64,000 bases of DNA. It comes from Gemmatimonadaceae bacterium. GTDB lineage: Bacteria; Gemmatimonadota; Gemmatimonadetes; Gemmatimonadales; Gemmatimonadaceae. The DNA is taken from the NCBI GenBank assembly GCA_037721215.1, contig JBBJNV010000019.1:1-64000 (forward strand), read 5' to 3'. Numbering within the stretch: position 1 is the first letter of the stretch; each line of letters starts with the position of its first letter. Positions 43,780 through 52,955 of the stretch are shown here, in pieces. Position numbers and translations under genes: made by a program. The notes under the pieces are model-generated. The model was not told the origin of the DNA, searched no databases, and saw only the letters and a list, made by a program, of their open reading frames with translations.

Positions 43780-44537
43780 TGATATGAGAGCAAAGCCAGG
43801 GACGTACCACGACTCGTATCTCCAATCGCTGCCCTTGAGCCGATTCTGACGCGTTTGACGCCACCTGCAAGCGCGGCAAACCCCGCCTCGAGCTTTGCAT
43901 GCATTCCGCCCGATACTTCGCTGTTTGCGACCATGCGCTGCATCATTGACGCATCGAGCGACGCCAGCGCCACGCCCGACGAATCCATGACCCCCTCAAC
44001 ATCCCCTACCATAAGCAGATCGGCATTCAACGCGGCTGCAATCGCCGCGGCCGCATCGTCTCCATTGACGTTCATCGCTGCGCCTCCACCAGCTGTCTCA
44101 TCCCGCGCCACCGGTGACAGCACTGGCAGATAGCCCGCTGAGAGAAGCGTCTCGATGAGTCTCGGCCTGACGGACGCGACCGATCCAGCCCGGCCAAATC
44201 TTTCTGCATCGATCGGCCGGGCGATGATGGTTCCTGCGTCCTCTCCGGAGACTCCCACCGCGGGCACAGCACTCGATACCAGCGCGCTAACGAGTCGCTT
44301 GTTCACCGACCCGGAAAGGACCATTCTGACAATTTCCAGATCCTCGACAGTCGTGATCCGGCGGCCGTTTATAAAGGAAGACTGGAGTCCCATTCGCGAT
44401 TGAACGGCGGAAATATCATCTCCGCCGCCGTGAACCACGCATAGTGATCCGCCGCGGTCTGCCCACGCGGCCGCGAGCGCCGCAATGACATCCCCGCACG
44501 ACTGAACCCTCCCTCCCAGCTTGATGACTGTTCTCAC
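43776..44537 (-). CDS. argB: acetylglutamate kinase
   Basis: 253 residues, amino-acid-kinase fold. V-I-K-L-G-G-R (ATP site lysine), V-V-H-G-G-G-D-D-I-S, I-N-G-R-R-I-T, V-N-G-D-D-A-A-A-A-I-A and S-G-G-M-H-A-K-L-E (substrate loop with catalytic lysine). Phosphorylates N-acetylglutamate, second step of arginine synthesis. It lacks the long N-terminal helix of arginine-sensitive hexameric enzymes, so feedback inhibition is unlikely. Overlaps argC and argD by 4 bp each. Confidence 0.95.
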   Translation of the reverse strand: MRTVIKLGGRVQSCGDVIAALAAAWADRGGSLCVVHGGGDDISAVQSRMGLQSSFINGRRITTVEDLEIVRMVLSGSVNKRLVSALVSSAVPAVGVSGEDAGTIIARPIDAERFGRAGSVASVRPRLIETLLSAGYLPVLSPVARDETAGGGAAMNVNGDDAAAAIAAALNADLLMVGDVEGVMDSSGVALASLDASMMQRMVANSEVSGGMHAKLEAGFAALAGGVKRVRIGSRAAIGDTSRGTSLALLSYQ

Positions 44538-45508
44538 GCCGGCAATCCCAGAGTCTCATCCAGCCCCAGCATGACATTAGCGTTCTGCACAGCCTGACCG
44601 GCTGCACCCTTCATCAGATTGTCGATCGCAGAGGTGATGATCAGCGTCGGATGCCGCACATTTTCTGCAACGGCTGCTGAAATTCTCACCACATTCCGCC
44701 TCACGACATCGCGAATCGAAGGTGTCTCCGGCCTTACTTCGATAAACGGCTCGCCGGCATATGCTTCGGCCCATATAGCGAGCGGGTCACGAGGTGCGTC
44801 GCAAAGCCGAACGATGATCGTAGCGAGAATACCGCGCGCCACAGGAAGCAGGTGCGGCGTGAATACAAGGTCGTTCTCAGCCCCAAGGTCGCGAATCACT
44901 GCAGTCATTTCATCGAGATGACGATGGTTGTTGTCCACCGCATACGCCCGAAAATCCTCTGCGACCTCGGCGAACAGCAGCTCGGGTCGTAGCGTGTAAC
45001 CGGCGCCGGTAACACCGCTCGCCGCGGTGACGGATATCGTCGAATCAGCTTCGAGCAATCCAAGCGATAGCAGCGGCGCAAGTGCAAGCAGTATCGCGGT
45101 TGGATAGCAGCCGGGATTGGCAACCACTCCGGCTCCCTTCACCTCGGCTCTCATCAACTCCGTCAATCCATATGGAATCGGCGGCGTCGGCAAACGAACC
45201 TCCGCGCCGCCCGGCCGGAGATCAGCCGAGAGGTCGACAACCATCGCCCCCGCTGCTCTGCATCGCGCCACCCATTGCGCCGACGCACCATGCGGCAACG
45301 CGCTGAAAACCAGCTCGGCGTCTTCCAGCCGTGCATCGTCCGTAGCAATGAATTTCAACTTGCGCCCGCCAACCTGCAGCTCCTGACCCCTCTGCTCGTG
45401 AGCTGTCGTAAATACGAGCTTCAGCGCTGGATGGCGCTCCGCCAGCATGCAGAGCTCCCTTCCGGCGTAGCCGCTTGCGCCCAGTACTCCAACCGGAATT
45501 TTATGCAT
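44534..45508 (-). CDS. argC: N-acetyl-gamma-glutamyl-phosphate reductase
   Basis: About 324 residues. G-V-L-G-A-S-G-Y-A-G-R-E-L (NADP-binding, residues 7-19), S-A-L-P-H-G-A-S, and V-A-N-P-G-C-Y-P-T-A-I with the catalytic cysteine; later L-P-V-A-R-G-I-L-A-T-I. ATG 45508 is preferred because the motif starts close to it; an upstream ATG at 45529 adds seven residues. The start lies inside an ARG-box-like palindrome. First gene of argC-argB-argD-smr. Confidence 0.95.
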   Translation of the reverse strand: MHKIPVGVLGASGYAGRELCMLAERHPALKLVFTTAHEQRGQELQVGGRKLKFIATDDARLEDAELVFSALPHGASAQWVARCRAAGAMVVDLSADLRPGGAEVRLPTPPIPYGLTELMRAEVKGAGVVANPGCYPTAILLALAPLLSLGLLEADSTISVTAASGVTGAGYTLRPELLFAEVAEDFRAYAVDNNHRHLDEMTAVIRDLGAENDLVFTPHLLPVARGILATIIVRLCDAPRDPLAIWAEAYAGEPFIEVRPETPSIRDVVRRNVVRISAAVAENVRHPTLIITSAIDNLMKGAAGQAVQNANVMLGLDETLGLPA

Positions 45509-45521
45509 AGATAATGCATAA
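45501..45521. promoter_or_regulatory. ARG-box-like operator at argC start
   Basis: TTATGCAT-AGATA-ATGCATAA is an inverted repeat close to the ArgR consensus (TNTGNAT-4 bp-ATNCANA) but with a 5-bp centre. A further half-site TTGCATTAAT follows at 45524-45533. argR lies immediately upstream, so repression by ArgR plus arginine is likely. Confidence 0.6.
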
Positions 45522-45574
45522 CCTTGCATTAATTGGACGTCAATCGTGGACCCAGGTCAGATTGACTGAACCAG

Positions 45575-46033
45575 TCAGGGCTCGCCGGCCAGTGACTTGA
45601 GCCGCCGCACCGCTCTATCCCGGGCAAGTCCCGACCGGCAGACAATCAGGATCGTATCGTCTCCGCCGATTGTACCCAGGATGTCCGGCCAGGCTTCCCC
45701 GTCCAGCGCCGCGGCGATTGGCTGCGCTCCACCCGGTACCGTCCGAAGCACGATCAGCTCACTCACTCCTTCGATTCTCAGGAAGAGCTGGGGCAGCAGC
45801 GTTTCCAGTGCGGCGCGACTCTCCTCTATCGTACCATCAGTTATGGCGTACCGAGCACCGTGCGGAGTTGGTACGCGCGCCAGTCGCAGTTCTCGCAGGT
45901 CTCGCGACAGTGTTGCCTGTGTGACGTCCCATCCCTTGTGCAGCAACAGCTTGCGAAGGTCCTCCTGACTGCTTACCACCCGCGTGTCGACTATCTCGAG
46001 AATCGCAGATTGTCTCTCCCGCTTGTTTGCCAT
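45575..46033 (-). CDS. argR: arginine repressor
   Basis: 152 residues. N-terminal winged helix (R-Q-S-A-I-L-E-I-V, V-T-Q-A-T-L-S-R-D-L-R-E-L with the recognition helix S-R-D) and C-terminal arginine-binding/hexamer domain with L-G-T-I-G-G-D-D-T-I-L-I-V (the G-T-I-x-G-D-D-T box that contacts arginine). Represses biosynthesis genes when arginine is plentiful. It lies between its likely targets argCBD and argGH. Confidence 0.95.
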   Translation of the reverse strand: MANKRERQSAILEIVDTRVVSSQEDLRKLLLHKGWDVTQATLSRDLRELRLARVPTPHGARYAITDGTIEESRAALETLLPQLFLRIEGVSELIVLRTVPGGAQPIAAALDGEAWPDILGTIGGDDTILIVCRSGLARDRAVRRLKSLAGEP

Positions 46034-46118
46034 GCTGTCCCCTCTGGTTGCGCGGTTTTACCACCCCATCCCATCCGCCCGCATTGCACGATGCAACCGC
46101 ATTGACGCCTTTGACAGT

Positions 46119-46157
46119 TATGATTAAATATACAATCTGGATGAATAATTACAGGAG
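46119..46157. promoter_or_regulatory. tandem ARG-box-like operator upstream of argG
   Basis: TATGATTAAATATACAAT (46119-46136) fits the 18-bp ARG box with one mismatch. A second site starting GATGAATAATTA (46140) has a perfect left half. Their TG dinucleotides are 21 bp apart, the spacing of two 18-bp boxes with a 3-bp gap, as for ArgR hexamer binding. TTGACA at 46111 may be the -35. Confidence 0.6.
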
Positions 46158-46163
46158 ATTTGT

Positions 46164-47438
46164 TTGACTCAGACCATTGCGCTCGCCTATTCGGGTGGCC
46201 TTGACACTTCGATCATCGTTCCCTGGCTCAAGGAGCACTACGATGCCCGCATCGTCTGTGTGGCGGGAGACATCGGTCAGGGGGACGAGTTGGAGGGAGT
46301 TCGGGCAAAGGCTATCGCCTCCGGAGCGGATGAGTGCTACATCGAGGACCTTCGCCAGGAGTTTGTGGAAGATTTCATCTGGCCCACACTGCGGGCGGGC
46401 GCAATTTACGGGCGCAAGTATCTCCTCGGAACCTCGATGGGTCGTCCGCTCATCGCGCGACGCCAGGTCGAGGTTGCGAGACGGGTCGGAGCAAACGCCC
46501 TCGCCCACGGTTGTACAGGCAAAGGCAACGACCAGGTTCGTTTCGAATTGACGTATGCCGCTTTTGCGCCAGATCTGCCAGTCATCGCTCCGTGGCGCGA
46601 GTGGGACATTCGAAGCCGTGATGACGCCCTCGCGTATGCTGCCGAGCATCGGATCCCGGTGGCGGCAACCCGGGAAAAGATCTACTCGCGTGACCGCAAC
46701 ATCTGGCACATCTCCCATGAGGGCGGCGCCCTGGAAGACCCGGCGCAGCCACCGCCAGCCGACCTTTTCATGCTTACCACTGCGCCCGAGCTCGCGCCGA
46801 ACGAGCCTGAAGAAGTGTCGATCGGATTCAGCGAAGGAACGCCCGTTGCTGTCAATGGGATTTTCCTTGACGCTGTCGCTATTCTGACGACTCTCAACCA
46901 GATCGCCGGGCGTCATGGTGTGGGACGGATCGATCTTGTCGAAGATCGACTCGTCGGGATGAAATCCCGCGGCATCTACGAAACTCCTGGCGGCACCCTG
47001 CTTTACACTGCGCACAGCGAACTCGAGCAGCTTATTCTGGATCGCCGCACGCTGGCCGCGAAAGACCTTATCGCGCCGCGGTATGCAGATCTCGTTTACG
47101 AGGGCCGGTGGTGGACCACCGAGCGCGAGGCGTACGATGCGTTCGTGAACATCACCCAGGAACGTGTCACCGGGGGAGTTACGCTGAAGCTGTACAAGGG
47201 TACTGTGACCATCGTGAGCCGTGCGAGCGAGTACGCGCTTTATGACGAGCGATTCGTAACGTTCGGCGAGGACGATGTATACAAGCAAAGCGATGCTGCT
47301 GGATTTATCCGGCTCTATTCCCTTCCCGACCGCGTCCGTGCCATTCGTGACCGCGAGCTTGCAACGAAAGCCGTTGCACCGGTTCCGGTACCGGCCACCG
47401 ACGACGCACCGGCGCTCGCCGCGTCGTGGCAGGATTGA
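46164..47438 (+). CDS. argG: argininosuccinate synthase
   Basis: 424 residues. A-L-A-Y-S-G-G-L-D-T-S (P-loop-like pyrophosphatase motif at residues 5-15), V-A-G-D-I-G-Q-G-D-E, A-H-G-C-T-G-K-G-N-D-Q-V-R-F and S-R-D-R-N-I-W-H-I-S-H-E-G. Joins citrulline and aspartate with ATP. Start is TTG 46164, 7 bp after AGGAG. argH follows 3 bp later. The long antisense frame over this gene is a shadow. Confidence 0.96.
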   Translation: MTQTIALAYSGGLDTSIIVPWLKEHYDARIVCVAGDIGQGDELEGVRAKAIASGADECYIEDLRQEFVEDFIWPTLRAGAIYGRKYLLGTSMGRPLIARRQVEVARRVGANALAHGCTGKGNDQVRFELTYAAFAPDLPVIAPWREWDIRSRDDALAYAAEHRIPVAATREKIYSRDRNIWHISHEGGALEDPAQPPPADLFMLTTAPELAPNEPEEVSIGFSEGTPVAVNGIFLDAVAILTTLNQIAGRHGVGRIDLVEDRLVGMKSRGIYETPGGTLLYTAHSELEQLILDRRTLAAKDLIAPRYADLVYEGRWWTTEREAYDAFVNITQERVTGGVTLKLYKGTVTIVSRASEYALYDERFVTFGEDDVYKQSDAAGFIRLYSLPDRVRAIRDRELATKAVAPVPVPATDDAPALAASWQD

Positions 47439-47441
47439 TTC

Positions 47442-48854
47442 GTGATGGATGCAGAGCCGCAAGCCCATAAACTCTGGGGCGGACGGTTTTCCGTACCCAC
47501 CGCAGCGGCACTCGATGCACTGAACAGATCGATAGATGTCGATTACCGGCTGTGGCCCCATGATGTTCGATTGTCTCAAGCCTGGGCAATAGCGCTGCAC
47601 GAAGCTGGCGTTCTGAATGGAGAAGAATGCAGCCGGATTGTCGAAGGGCTTCGTTGTGTCGGTGAAAAGCTTGAAGCGGGCGCCACTCCTGAAGCATCGG
47701 ATGAAGACGTCCACACGATGATCGATCGGATGCTCCACGTGGAGATCGGTGATGCAGCTTCCAGGCTTCACACCGGACGAAGCCGGAACGATCAGGTGTC
47801 CACTGCCACCCGGCTCTGGACGATCGACGCCTGTGCTCATCTCGACCAAGCCATTCGGGGGCTGCAAAAAGTCATGCTGGATCATGCGCTGGCGCTCGAG
47901 TTCCAGTTGATGCCCGCATATACGCACCTTCAACGCGCTCAGCCGGTAGCGGCGGCGCATTGGATGCTATCGCACTTCTGGCCGCTCGAGCGGGATCGTG
48001 TGCGTCTGGTTTCAACTTCGCGATCCGCTTCGGTGCTGCCCCTCGGATCGGGTGCGATCGCGGGCTCGGCGTATCCCGTTTCCCGCGAGCTGCTAAAGCA
48101 GAAACTCGGCTTCCTGTTTCTGTCGTCGAACAGCATCGATGCGGTTGGAGACAGGGATTTTGTTGCCGAAGCGCTCTTCACCCTCGCTTTGGTCGGGACG
48201 CATCTGTCGCGGATGGCCGAGGATCTGATTCTCTTCGGTTCGAGCGAGTTCGGCTTTGTACGTTTCGGAGAAGCGTTCACCACCGGATCGAGCATGATGC
48301 CGCAGAAGCGGAATCCCGATGCGCTCGAGCTTGCTCGCGCGTCCGGCGCTCGGACCCTTGGCGCGCTGACGGCACTGCTGGCGACACTGAAGGGACTGCC
48401 AAGCGGCTACAACAAGGATCTCCAGGACGACAAGCGACCCTTGTTCGATACGGTTGACGTGATGCTTCGCGTACTCCCCGCGTTTTCAGGCGCAGTGTCT
48501 GAACTTTCCTTCGATGGGAAGCGTATGGGGGACGCAATTTCCAGCACGATGATGGCCACCGACCTTGCCGATTACCTGGTAGGGAAGGGATCGACCTTCC
48601 GCGATGCTCACGAGGCCGTGGGATCGCTGATCAGGGCAGGGGAGCGCAGTTCGTGCGAGTTATCCGAGCTCGGTCAGGAGGCATTCACATCTGCCCATCC
48701 TCTTTTTGGCAATGATGTGTTCGAGTGGCTTGACCCGGTTCAGTCGGTAGCTCGCCGCGATTTGACAGGTGGGACCGGGCCGCGCGCAGTGCGGTCCCAG
48801 ATCGAGGCCGCAACGGCGGCTCTGGCTGAATTACCGGAGCCCCAACCCAGGTGA
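47442..48854 (+). CDS. argH: argininosuccinate lyase
   Basis: 470 residues of the fumarase/aspartase superfamily. K-L-W-G-G-R-F-S at the start, E-D-V-H-T-M-I-D, H-T-G-R-S-R-N-D-Q-V and the signature G-S-S-M-M-P-Q-K-R-N-P-D with the catalytic serine loop. Splits argininosuccinate into arginine and fumarate. Start GTG 47442 or ATG 47445. Operon with argG; a strong terminator follows. Confidence 0.96.
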   Translation: MMDAEPQAHKLWGGRFSVPTAAALDALNRSIDVDYRLWPHDVRLSQAWAIALHEAGVLNGEECSRIVEGLRCVGEKLEAGATPEASDEDVHTMIDRMLHVEIGDAASRLHTGRSRNDQVSTATRLWTIDACAHLDQAIRGLQKVMLDHALALEFQLMPAYTHLQRAQPVAAAHWMLSHFWPLERDRVRLVSTSRSASVLPLGSGAIAGSAYPVSRELLKQKLGFLFLSSNSIDAVGDRDFVAEALFTLALVGTHLSRMAEDLILFGSSEFGFVRFGEAFTTGSSMMPQKRNPDALELARASGARTLGALTALLATLKGLPSGYNKDLQDDKRPLFDTVDVMLRVLPAFSGAVSELSFDGKRMGDAISSTMMATDLADYLVGKGSTFRDAHEAVGSLIRAGERSSCELSELGQEAFTSAHPLFGNDVFEWLDPVQSVARRDLTGGTGPRAVRSQIEAATAALAELPEPQPR

Positions 48855-48913
48855 AAGTTGGTATAATCCGGGCTGCCGGGTCCCAACGAGTTTGACAGTT
48901 ATCTAACTAACCC

Positions 48914-48950
48914 AAAAAAACACCGGGCCTCGAGGCCCGGTGTTTCTCTA
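48914..48950. terminator. bidirectional Rho-independent terminator
   Basis: A perfect 26-nt palindrome AACACCGGGCCTC/GAGGCCCGGTGTT (48919-48944) with an A run before and TTTCTCT after. It serves argGH and the convergent outer-membrane gene. Confidence 0.9.
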
Positions 48951-48977
48951 TCCGGTTGTAATTACCCGCGAAGATCC

Positions 48978-49523
48978 TTAGAAACTGATTCCAAAAGTGA
49001 CTGGCACAAACTGAACACTGCCGGGATCTGAGAAGATGTGGTGAAGGCGCGCCTCAATGAACGTGTTGAAGCCACCCAGCGGGAACGCGGCACCGATGCC
49101 GCCGTTTACTCCAACGTCGTTCTCATACTTGTCGTCGATGTTTTCACGATCGTTTTTGAGCCCGTAGATTCCGCCGCCACCAATCAGGTACGGGCGGATG
49201 CCCTGCCCGGGAAGACTGAAAACGAGGTTCGCGGTGCCAGCAAGAATTGTCGGATCAGTATCGGCGGCGTCGAATTCATCCTTGAGACTGAACTTGTTGT
49301 ACATGCCGTCGATGCGCAGGCCAACCGAAGAACCATAAGGCAGGAACCCGAGCGAAACCGTTCCGTTGAATCCCGTCTTGGCTACGTCAGCGAAGTCACC
49401 TACTGGAATTGCTGCACCGCCCGAGATGCCCAAGGTGACGGGCCGGCCTGATTGGGCCGAGCCGGTAGTGGCGAAGAGTGCGATGGCTGCTGCAGTCAGC
49501 GCCAGTGTTGAAATTCGTTTCAT
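48978..49523 (-). CDS. outer-membrane beta-barrel protein
   Basis: 181 residues from ATG 49523 (GGGAG 9 bp upstream). Signal peptide M-K-R-I-S-T-L-A-L-T-A-A-A-I-A-L-F-A with cleavage near S-A-Q-S. Alternating beta strands with G-G-A-A-I-P-V-G-D-F, L-I-G-G-G-G-I-Y-G-L and terminal F-V-P-V-T-F-G-I-S-F (C-terminal aromatic, the barrel-assembly signal). Typical of OmpA-like/porin-family eight-stranded barrels. Role unknown. Confidence 0.85.
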   Translation of the reverse strand: MKRISTLALTAAAIALFATTGSAQSGRPVTLGISGGAAIPVGDFADVAKTGFNGTVSLGFLPYGSSVGLRIDGMYNKFSLKDEFDAADTDPTILAGTANLVFSLPGQGIRPYLIGGGGIYGLKNDRENIDDKYENDVGVNGGIGAAFPLGGFNTFIEARLHHIFSDPGSVQFVPVTFGISF

Positions 49524-49669
49524 GAATTTTACTCCCTGCATGATGTTCGTGGTGAGTAGTGCTTGTCTGGAAAACGTGATCTGGAGGATACCCCGCGATG
49601 CCGCCAGTGTTGCAGATTTTTGGCTAGCAAGCTAATATGCCTTTATCCTTTTAGTTTAGGTTAATTATC

Positions 49670-50059
49670 ATGCGAGCGTATACCGTTGCTACCACTGCGT
49701 TTGCACTGGAACTCCCGGGCAAATGGGTCGATAACATCCTTTCGCATTTCAGCATCGCTGGTGTCAAACAATCCCGTCAGGGAGTTTCACGGAAGCTCGC
49801 TCCGAGCGCCATTCTGATACTCGCCATTGCCGCCAGACTGATTCGCGACCTTCGCCTTCCCACTCAGGTGGCGCTCGACCTTGCGTCGCGCCTGGTCGAA
49901 CAAGGTGGAGCCGAGGCAAGGCTGGTGACCGCCGGCGGCGTTGCACTGGGCATGGATGTCAATGCCGTCGCCCGGGATGTCGACGCGAAACTGGCTCAAG
50001 CCGTGGAAGTTATCCCACGCCCCACGCGCGGCAGACCACCAGTCAGGCACAAGCGATAA
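49670..50059 (+). CDS. small hypothetical protein, possibly DNA-binding
   Basis: 129 residues, basic. The N-terminal 60 residues (T-V-A-T-T-A-F-A-L-E-L-P-G-K-W-V-D-N-I-L-S-H, then R-Q-G-V-S-R-K-L-A-P) look like a helix-turn-helix domain, followed by amphipathic helices and a basic tail R-G-R-P-P-V-R-H-K-R that resembles an AT-hook core (R-G-R-P). No family named. A terminator follows directly, so it is probably a single-gene transcript. Confidence 0.65.
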   Translation: MRAYTVATTAFALELPGKWVDNILSHFSIAGVKQSRQGVSRKLAPSAILILAIAARLIRDLRLPTQVALDLASRLVEQGGAEARLVTAGGVALGMDVNAVARDVDAKLAQAVEVIPRPTRGRPPVRHKR

Positions 50060-50090
50060 GGCGGGGTGTCTGTCGGCACCCCGCCTTATC
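50055..50090 (+). terminator. Rho-independent-type hairpin
   Basis: GATAAGGCGGGGTG and CACCCCGCCTTATC form a 14-bp stem with an 8-nt loop, immediately at the stop codon of the upstream gene; it lies between convergent genes. U tract is weak. Confidence 0.75.
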
Positions 50091-50116
50091 GTCAACGATT
50101 GTCAACGCAACCCAGC

Positions 50117-50326
50117 CTAGCTGCTCTTCGTGACGTTCTCCGCGGCTGGGCCTTTCTGCCCCTCCACTATGTCGAACTCCACTGTGTCCCCTTCGGCGAG
50201 AGACTTGAATCCGTTTCCTGAGATCGCGCTGTAATGCACGAAACAGTCTTTCTGCCCGTTGTCAGGCGTTATGAAACCGAATCCCTTCGCATCGTTGAAC
50301 CACTTCACCTTGCCGGTCGTACGCAT
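50117..50326 (-). CDS. cold-shock protein, CspA family
   Basis: 69 residues, the usual Csp length. [16 protein letters not shown] (RNP1) and C-F-V-H-Y-S-A-I (RNP2 region, normally D-V-F-V-H; here D-C-F-V-H). An RNA/ssDNA-binding OB fold that melts mRNA structure. GGAG lies 6 bp upstream of ATG 50326; the longer frame to 50539 is the 5' leader. Divergent from ispG. Confidence 0.93.
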   Translation of the reverse strand: MRTTGKVKWFNDAKGFGFITPDNGQKDCFVHYSAISGNGFKSLAEGDTVEFDIVEGQKGPAAENVTKSS

Positions 50327-50614
50327 TCCCGCTCCTGGTAATGAATCCCGGAAGACGAAATACGCCGATTCCGAGACAGCTGGTGGCGTGTCCACAGTCG
50401 GACGCCTCGCCAATGAAAGCACTCGGAGATCCTCGCGGGGTCCCAAGGCCGGGTTACTGCGCGAAATTATACAACCAACAGTGACAACGAACAATAGAAA
50501 TTGTTTAAGCATATTGCCGGCGGCACATTTGTGACGCAAGGCGGTATGTACTGAGTACTCTGCACCTGAGGAGCGTTCGCATTAGCTTTACGTTGCCTCT
50601 CCCATGAAACTACA

Positions 50615-51862
50615 GTGACTTTTAGCGCGCGCAGAACCACCGTAACGGTTGCGGTTGGGGGAGTTCAGGTAGGGTCAGCCCACCCGGTTGTCGTGCAGTC
50701 GATGACTAACACCGACACTGCCGACGCCGCCGGGACCGCCCGGCAGATTGCCGACCTTGCCGCGGCCGGATCCCAGCTGGTTCGCATCACGGTCAATAAC
50801 GACACGGCCGCGGCGGCAGTAACGGAAATCATCGAGCGCCTCGCCGATTCGAACGTGCGCGTTCCGGTCATCGGCGATTTTCACTACAACGGCCACCTGC
50901 TTCTTACCCGTTATCCGGACTGTGCCAGAGCCTTGGCCAAGTACCGGATCAACCCGGGGAATGTGGGCAGCAAGCGGCGTGACGAGAACTTCCGGACCAT
51001 TGCGCTCGTTGCCGCTGATAACGGCAAGCCAGTGCGGATCGGCGTTAACTGGGGCTCACTGGATCAGGAGTTGCTGACCCAGATGATGGACGCCAATGCG
51101 GCGCTCATTGAGCCATTGCCCTCGAAGCAGGTATACGTCGAGGCAATGCTCGAGAGTGCGCTTCGATCGGCCGAGCTCGCCGAGCAGTCGGGCGTCGGTC
51201 ACGATCAGATCATCATTTCCGCCAAGGTTTCCGGAGTGCAGGACCTGGTGGATGTCTACCGGCGGCTCGCAGCACGGTGCGATTATCCCTTGCACCTGGG
51301 GCTCACCGAAGCCGGGATGGGATCCAAGGGCATCATCTCAAGTGCCGCAGCGCTTTCCATCCTGCTTTCCGAAGGAATCGGGGATACGATCCGCGTTTCT
51401 CTCACACCAAAACCCAACGGAGACCGGACGGAGGAGGTGGAGGTCGCGCAGCAGATCCTTCAGTCGCTGGAGTTACGCCAGTTCAACCCGCAGGTCACAG
51501 CCTGTCCCGGGTGCGGGCGAACGACGTCGACCTTTTTCCAGCAGATGGCCGAAGACATCCAGAACTACCTGCGGATGCAGATGCCTGTATGGCGAACTCG
51601 GTATCCCGGCGTGATCGACCTGAAGGTTGCGGTAATGGGCTGTATCGTCAACGGTCCCGGAGAATCGAAGCACGCTAACATCGGTATCTCTCTGCCCGGC
51701 ACCTTCGAGGATCCGAAAGCGCCAGTTTATGTCGACGGCAAGCTCATGGTCACACTCAAGGGCGATCGTATCGTCCCCGAATTCCTGCAGATCCTGGAGG
51801 ACTACGTAGAGCGCCGGTACGCCGTGCCGCTGACGCTCGCTGGTATCTCGGCCGAGGGTTGA
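50615..51862 (+). CDS. ispG: 4-hydroxy-3-methylbut-2-enyl diphosphate synthase
   Basis: 415 residues, the two-domain (TIM barrel plus Fe-S) form. [37 protein letters not shown] and cluster ligands A-C-P-G-C-G-R-T and [11 protein letters not shown]. Penultimate step of the MEP isoprenoid pathway. GTG start. The last 61 bp overlap the convergent HD-domain gene. Confidence 0.95.
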   Translation: MTFSARRTTVTVAVGGVQVGSAHPVVVQSMTNTDTADAAGTARQIADLAAAGSQLVRITVNNDTAAAAVTEIIERLADSNVRVPVIGDFHYNGHLLLTRYPDCARALAKYRINPGNVGSKRRDENFRTIALVAADNGKPVRIGVNWGSLDQELLTQMMDANAALIEPLPSKQVYVEAMLESALRSAELAEQSGVGHDQIIISAKVSGVQDLVDVYRRLAARCDYPLHLGLTEAGMGSKGIISSAAALSILLSEGIGDTIRVSLTPKPNGDRTEEVEVAQQILQSLELRQFNPQVTACPGCGRTTSTFFQQMAEDIQNYLRMQMPVWRTRYPGVIDLKVAVMGCIVNGPGESKHANIGISLPGTFEDPKAPVYVDGKLMVTLKGDRIVPEFLQILEDYVERRYAVPLTLAGISAEG

Positions 51863-52479
51863 CTCTCAAGAGCGGCAACCACAGCACGTAGTTCCTCGAC
51901 GATCGGCTCCCGAAACCCCGTTTCATCCAGACGGTCCACCACGCTCCGGTACCACCGCACGGTTCCAGTCTGTCCGCCCGACAACCGCGACCACACGGAG
52001 TTTGCATCTGCCGTGCGCCTCAGATCCCAGAGAACCGAATTGGCGGTGTGCACGTTATCGGCGGCGCAGACCCAGCGTGATTCGTCGCTGGCAATCCCCA
52101 GCCGATCGAGATAATCCGACTTCCTGTCGTCGGACGACAGCTCCACCCCGTCGTCGTCAACTCGCCGGTACGCAACCCCGAGCACGGTGCGAAGCACCCC
52201 GCTTCCGAACTTCTCTCCAATCCGCTGCTCGAGCATGTCGATCGTGTCGCCGTCCCTGATGCTGTCCTGCACGACGTCATGAAGAATACCGGCGACAATC
52301 GTATCGTCGTCGCGTCCGTAACGGCTGAGAATCACAGCCACGTTTGCCGGATGTGTGAGGTAGGGAAGCTTCGTGCCTTTTCGCACCTGCCGGTCGTGGT
52401 GCTTGGCCGCGAAGGCAAACGCGTGATTTATTGGATCCGAATAACCCGGGCGCTGGCTCACGGTTCTCTCCCGAACCAT
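51802..52479 (-). CDS. HD-domain (p)ppGpp hydrolase-like protein
   Basis: 225 residues. [22 protein letters not shown] and G-I-L-H-D-V-V-Q-D (HD motif; H-D-V-V-E-D in SpoT) and A-A-D-N-V-H-T-A-N match the hydrolase half of RelA/SpoT (MESH1-like). No synthetase domain, so a small alarmone hydrolase or related nucleotide phosphohydrolase is likely. E of the H-D-x-x-E-D motif is replaced by Q. Overlaps the next gene by 22 bp. Confidence 0.82.
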   Translation of the reverse strand: MVRERTVSQRPGYSDPINHAFAFAAKHHDRQVRKGTKLPYLTHPANVAVILSRYGRDDDTIVAGILHDVVQDSIRDGDTIDMLEQRIGEKFGSGVLRTVLGVAYRRVDDDGVELSSDDRKSDYLDRLGIASDESRWVCAADNVHTANSVLWDLRRTADANSVWSRLSGGQTGTVRWYRSVVDRLDETGFREPIVEELRAVVAALESQPSAEIPASVSGTAYRRST

Positions 52480-52949
52480 CGGACGATTGTTTCGAGCCCG
52501 CGCTGGTCGTCTTCAGTGAACGTCCCGACTTGATCCGAGTCAATATCGAGCACCGCGAGCAATTCTCCCACACTGTCATACACGGGAACCACGATTTCCG
52601 ATTTCGACCGGGCGTCGCAGGTTATATGGCCGGGAAACGCTGCCACATCTTTCACGATCACAGTGCGCCCCTGGGCCGCCGCCACACCACAAACTCCTTT
52701 GCCAAATGCAATCTCCAGACATCCGAGACTTCCCTGATACGGGCCGACCCGCAGCAATTTTCCGGGAATCGCCACTCGGTAAAAGCCAGTCCACAAATAT
52801 CCGAGTCCATGATAAATCAGCGCAGATATTGTCGCCATTGCGGCGACCGGGTCATCGATTCCGTCCAGGACGGCCACAATCTGAGCATCGAGGTCAGCAT
52901 AGGCCTGAGCACGCTCAATGTCTCTGAAATCAAGAGTCAGTTCAGCCAT
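52458..52949 (-). CDS. free methionine-R-sulfoxide reductase (GAF domain)
   Basis: 163 residues, a single GAF domain. L-W-T-G-F-Y, R-V-G-P-Y-Q-G-S-L-G-C-L-E-I, G-K-G-V-C-G-V-A, D-V-A-A-F-P-G-H-I-T-C-D and S-E-I-V-V-P-V carry the fRMsr signature, including the three conserved cysteines. Reduces free Met-R-SO with thioredoxin. Overlaps the HD-domain gene. Confidence 0.92.
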   Translation of the reverse strand: MAELTLDFRDIERAQAYADLDAQIVAVLDGIDDPVAAMATISALIYHGLGYLWTGFYRVAIPGKLLRVGPYQGSLGCLEIAFGKGVCGVAAAQGRTVIVKDVAAFPGHITCDARSKSEIVVPVYDSVGELLAVLDIDSDQVGTFTEDDQRGLETIVRWFGREP

Positions 52950-52955
52950 CGATTG

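Noticed and set aside
46149-47960. 603-codon open frame antisense to argG/argH
   Set aside because: It mirrors two unmistakable genes, has no recognisable domain and its composition is that of a complementary-strand shadow in GC-rich DNA.
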